NCBI GenBank assembly: GCA_031549905.1
Contig: JAVBPC010000082.1
Coordinates: 1 to 7,448 of the forward strand
Reading direction: 5' to 3'
Source of the DNA: Avichristensenella sp031549905
GTDB lineage: Bacteria; Bacillota; Clostridia; Christensenellales; Aristaeellaceae
Length of the DNA: 7,448 nucleotides
Shown here one piece after another: positions 5,066 through 7,448 of this stretch. The translations under genes were made by a program, and so were the position numbers. A model generated the notes under the pieces. It made no database searches and was not told the origin of the DNA. It worked only from the letters and a program-made list of their open reading frames with translations. Within the stretch, counting starts at the first letter, position 1. Every line of letters begins with the position of its first letter.

Positions 5066-7150
5066 TTACTTCGCCCCCTGCCCGCGCACGCCCAGCACCT
5101 TCGTGGACACGCTCTTGGGCACCTCTTCATAATGCGAAAACTGCATTGTAAACACGCCGCGCCCCTGCGTCCTGCTCCTCAAATCCGTCGCGTAGCCGAA
5201 CATTTCGGACAGCGGGATCACGGCATCGACGACCTGCGCGCCGTTTCTGGCATCCAAGGACACGATGCGGCCGCGCTTTGCGGAAACATCGCCCATGACA
5301 TCGCCCAGGTACTCATCGGGCACCACAACTTCCACCTTCATCACGGGTTCCAGCAGCGCGGGATCGGCCTTTTCGTTGGCCTCTTTGAATGCCATGGAAC
5401 CGGCGATCTTGAACGCGATTTCGGAGGAGTCGACCTCGTGGTACGAACCTTCGATCAGCGTGGCGCGGAAGTCAACGACCTCATAGCCGCCCAGCGCGCC
5501 GGACTGGCTGGCGCCCTTGATGCCCGCATCAATGGGCGCGATAAACTCCTTGGGGATGATGCCGCCGACGGTGGCGTTGACGAACTCGTACCCCTCGCCC
5601 GGCTCGCGCGGCTCGATCTCGATGACGCAGTGGCCGTACATGCCGTGGCCGCCGGTCTGGCGGACATAGCGCCCTTCGGCCTTGACCTTCCTGCGGATGG
5701 TTTCTTTGTAGGCAACCTGCGGCTTGCCGACGGTTGCTTCTACCTTGAACTCGCGCAGCAGGCGGTCCACAATGATCTCCAGGTGCAGCTCGCCCATGCC
5801 GGCGATCAGCGTCTGGCCGGTCTCTTCATCGGTGTAGGTGCGGAAGGTGGGGTCCTCCTCTGCCAGGCGGATCAGCGCGGTGGTCATCTTATCCTGACCG
5901 GCCTTCGTTTTCGGCTCGATCGCAACGCGGATGACCGGCTCGGGGAACTCCATGCTTTCCAGCACGATGGGGTTTTTTTCATCGCACAGCGTGTCGCCGG
6001 TGCCGGTGTCGCGCAGGCTGACGACGGCCGCGATATCGCCCGCATACACCTTTTCGGTTTCTTCGCGGTGGTTGGCGTGCATCAGCAGGATGCGGCCCAT
6101 GCGCTCACGCTTGCGCTTGGTGGAGTTGTAGGCGATCTGGCCCGCTTCCAGCGTACCGGAATAGACGCGGAAGAAGCACAGCTTTCCGACGAAAGCATCG
6201 GCCACGATCTTGAACGCCAGCGCGGAGAAAGGCTCCTCATCGCTGGAATGGCGGATGACTTCTGCGTCGCCGTCCAGCGTCATGCCGGTCACCGGGGGAA
6301 TATCCAGCGGGGACGGCAGGAAATCGACGACGGCATCCAGCAGCGGCTGTACGCCCTTGTTGCGGTAGGATGTGCCGCACAGCACCGGCGTCAGCTTCAC
6401 GGCGATGGTCGCGCGGCGGATGGCGGCCTTTAGCAGCGGGATGTCCGGCTCGTCTCCGGCCAGGTACAGCTCCATCAGCTCATCGTCAACCTCGGCAACC
6501 TTTTCAAGCAGCACGGCGCGCGCAAGCTCGGCGGCGTCGATGTAGTCCGCCGGGATCGCCTCGATGCGGTTATCGCTGCCGTCTTCCTTGTAGAAGATGT
6601 GCGCGTTCATCTCGATCAGATCGATGATGCCGCGGAAATCGCCCTCGCTGCCGATGGGCAGCTGGATGGGCGCGGCCTGCGCGGCAAGCCTGTCTTCCAG
6701 CATTCCAACAACGCGGTCAAAGTCCGCGCCGGTGATATCCATCTTGTTGACGTACGCCAGGCGGGGCACGCCGTATTTGTTGGCCTGCCGCCATACCGTT
6801 TCGCTCTGCGGTTCAACGCCGCCCTTGGCGCAGAAAACCGCGACCGCGCCATCCAAAACGCGCAGCGAACGCTCCACCTCCATGGTGAAATCCACATGGC
6901 CCGGCGTGTCGATGATGTTGATGCGGTGCTCATTCCAATAGCAGGTGGTAGCAGCGGAAGAAATGGTGATTCCCCGCTCCTGCTCCTGCTGCATAAAGTC
7001 CATCGTCGCCATGCCCTCGTGCGTTTCGCCCATGCGGTGCACGCGGCCTGTGAAATACAGGATGCGCTCGGTGGTGGTAGTCTTTCCGGCATCAATATGC
7101 GCCATAATGCCGATGTTGCGGGTCTTTTCAAGCGTATAAGTACGCGGCAT
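5066..7150 (-). CDS. fusA: Translation elongation factor G (EF-G)
   Basis: This encodes a 694-aa GTPase that moves tRNAs and mRNA through the ribosome after peptide transfer and helps recycle ribosomes. It is full length with all domains: G-domain motifs AHIDAGKT (17-24), DTPGH (81-85) and NKMD (135-138); domain II including FFRVYSGTL (326-334); domain III with GMGELHLEI (451-459); domain IV with SYHEVDSSE (569-577), whose His571 is at the tip position that contacts the decoding centre; and domain V with RSRTQGRG (658-665). The start is the ATG at 7150, with AAAGGAG about 6 nt upstream. No rpsG, rpsL or tuf lies in the 298 bp upstream, so it is apart from the usual str operon, at least within the window. 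The sequence looks like the main housekeeping form, not a TetM/TetO-type protection protein. The element copies C and D bracket it. Confidence 0.97.
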   Translation of the reverse strand: MPRTYTLEKTRNIGIMAHIDAGKTTTTERILYFTGRVHRMGETHEGMATMDFMQQEQERGITISSAATTCYWNEHRINIIDTPGHVDFTMEVERSLRVLDGAVAVFCAKGGVEPQSETVWRQANKYGVPRLAYVNKMDITGADFDRVVGMLEDRLAAQAAPIQLPIGSEGDFRGIIDLIEMNAHIFYKEDGSDNRIEAIPADYIDAAELARAVLLEKVAEVDDELMELYLAGDEPDIPLLKAAIRRATIAVKLTPVLCGTSYRNKGVQPLLDAVVDFLPSPLDIPPVTGMTLDGDAEVIRHSSDEEPFSALAFKIVADAFVGKLCFFRVYSGTLEAGQIAYNSTKRKRERMGRILLMHANHREETEKVYAGDIAAVVSLRDTGTGDTLCDEKNPIVLESMEFPEPVIRVAIEPKTKAGQDKMTTALIRLAEEDPTFRTYTDEETGQTLIAGMGELHLEIIVDRLLREFKVEATVGKPQVAYKETIRRKVKAEGRYVRQTGGHGMYGHCVIEIEPREPGEGYEFVNATVGGIIPKEFIAPIDAGIKGASQSGALGGYEVVDFRATLIEGSYHEVDSSEIAFKIAGSMAFKEANEKADPALLEPVMKVEVVVPDEYLGDVMGDVSAKRGRIVSLDARNGAQVVDAVIPLSEMFGYATDLRSRTQGRGVFTMQFSHYEEVPKSVSTKVLGVRGQGAK

Positions 7151-7179
7151 GGGAGTCTCCTTTCGGGTAGGGGGCGAGG

Positions 7180-7243
7180 GGAACGCCAGGGGACACCGTC
7201 CCCTGGACCCCTGCTTAGGGGCCTAAGGCCCCTAAGAACCCCT
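7180..7243 (+). repeat. Two-hairpin interspersed element, copy D
   Basis: This copy begins 30 bp upstream of the fusA start codon and is inverted relative to copy C. CCAGGGGAC (7186-7194) pairs with GTCCCCTGG (7198-7206) around ACC, a 9-bp stem that carries an added A-T pair compared with copy C. CTTAGGGGCC (7214-7223) pairs with GGCCCCTAAG (7227-7236) around TAA. A small CGCC/GGCG hairpin follows at about 7248-7259. Since it lies between fusA and any upstream promoter, it is probably transcribed as part of the fusA leader unless the promoter lies within the 30 bp gap. Confidence 0.92.
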
Positions 7244-7320
7244 GCATCGCCTCACGGCGGGATAGAATTACAAAATATAGTATATGCGTCGGGCCGAAGC
7301 CGGTGCCCATGCGGGTAGTC

Positions 7321-7448
7321 CGAAGGGCAGCCGCCCTTCGCACCCCGTAGGAATTCAAAGAATTCCGCAGGGCCCCGTCAGCAACCCGAAGGATTTCCAT
7401 GAAATCCGTAAAGGTTGCCCCGGCAACCCGAAGAAATTCCATGAATTT
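7321..7448. repeat. Array of short perfect hairpins containing a 42-bp direct repeat (runs off window)
   Basis: Five hairpins lie in about 128 bp: CGAAGGGC/GCCCTTCG (7321-7340, loop AGCC), GGAATTC/GAATTCC (7350-7366, loop AAA), GGATTTC/GAAATCC (7391-7407, loop CAT), GGTTGCC/GGCAACC (7413-7428), and AAATTC/GAATTT (7434-7448, loop CAT, probably continuing past the edge). GCAACCCGAAG occurs at 7381 and again at 7423, each followed by a CAT-loop hairpin, which gives a 42-bp period. I see no protein-coding role. An open minus-strand frame across it (7215-7442) lacks a ribosome binding site and looks accidental. Its function is unknown; it could be a palindromic interspersed element or the edge of a larger one. 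Confidence 0.8.

Noticed and set aside
5132..6433. 433-aa plus-strand open frame antisense to fusA
   Set aside because: It lies wholly inside the well-conserved EF-G gene. Its long open frame is a by-product of high GC and codon bias, and its translation resembles no known protein.
7215..7442. 75-aa minus-strand frame across copy D and the hairpin array
   Set aside because: It is made of repeat sequence read through, with no ribosome binding site. Repeats of this kind often yield spurious predicted proteins.
7321..7448. CRISPR array
   Set aside because: The units are self-complementary hairpins with only two near-copies of the linker, no unique spacers of regular length, and no cas genes.

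Overview
The window looks like chromosomal DNA of a high-GC member of the Clostridia (Firmicutes). The support is: strong purine-rich Shine-Dalgarno sites before every gene, TTG start codons, a DUF1934/YwiB-type gene, a MerR regulator with a GyrI-like ligand domain behind a 19-bp-spacer promoter, and an elongation factor G with the clostridial-type G-domain sequence (FCAKGGVEPQSETVWRQ). I cannot name the genus; an uncultured gut or anaerobic-digester lineage is a guess.

Layout. Positions 1-160 hold two inverted copies (A, B) of a short two-hairpin element. A two-gene operon follows: a DUF1934 beta-barrel protein (190-654) and an unrecognised 169-aa protein (651-1160) joined by an ATGA overlap. 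It ends at a strong hairpin (1187-1217). Next comes a single gene for a secreted, asparagine/glycine-rich repeat protein (1440-3494, TTG start), probably a right-handed beta-helix with an unrecognised C-terminal domain, closed by a clear terminator at 3518-3548. A MerR-family multidrug-sensor-type regulator (3651-4457) has its own MerR-type promoter and terminator. A small nucleoside 2-deoxyribosyltransferase-like gene (4561-4968) converges on fusA (EF-G, 5066-7150, minus strand). fusA stands without rpsL, rpsG or tuf within the window.

The least ordinary signals are non-coding. A roughly 60-bp element with two perfect hairpins occurs four times (A 1-45, B 102-160, C 4996-5058, D 7180-7243). 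Its stems differ between copies at paired positions, so pairing is kept while sequence changes. C and D lie in opposite orientations 8 and 30 bp outside the two ends of fusA. A second, different cluster of short perfect hairpins (7321 to the right edge) contains a 42-bp direct repeat whose stem also changes in a paired way. These are the best candidates for something not covered by gene annotation.

The protein genes do not form one obvious pathway. They read as separate transcription units: an operon of two, three single genes on plus, and fusA on minus.
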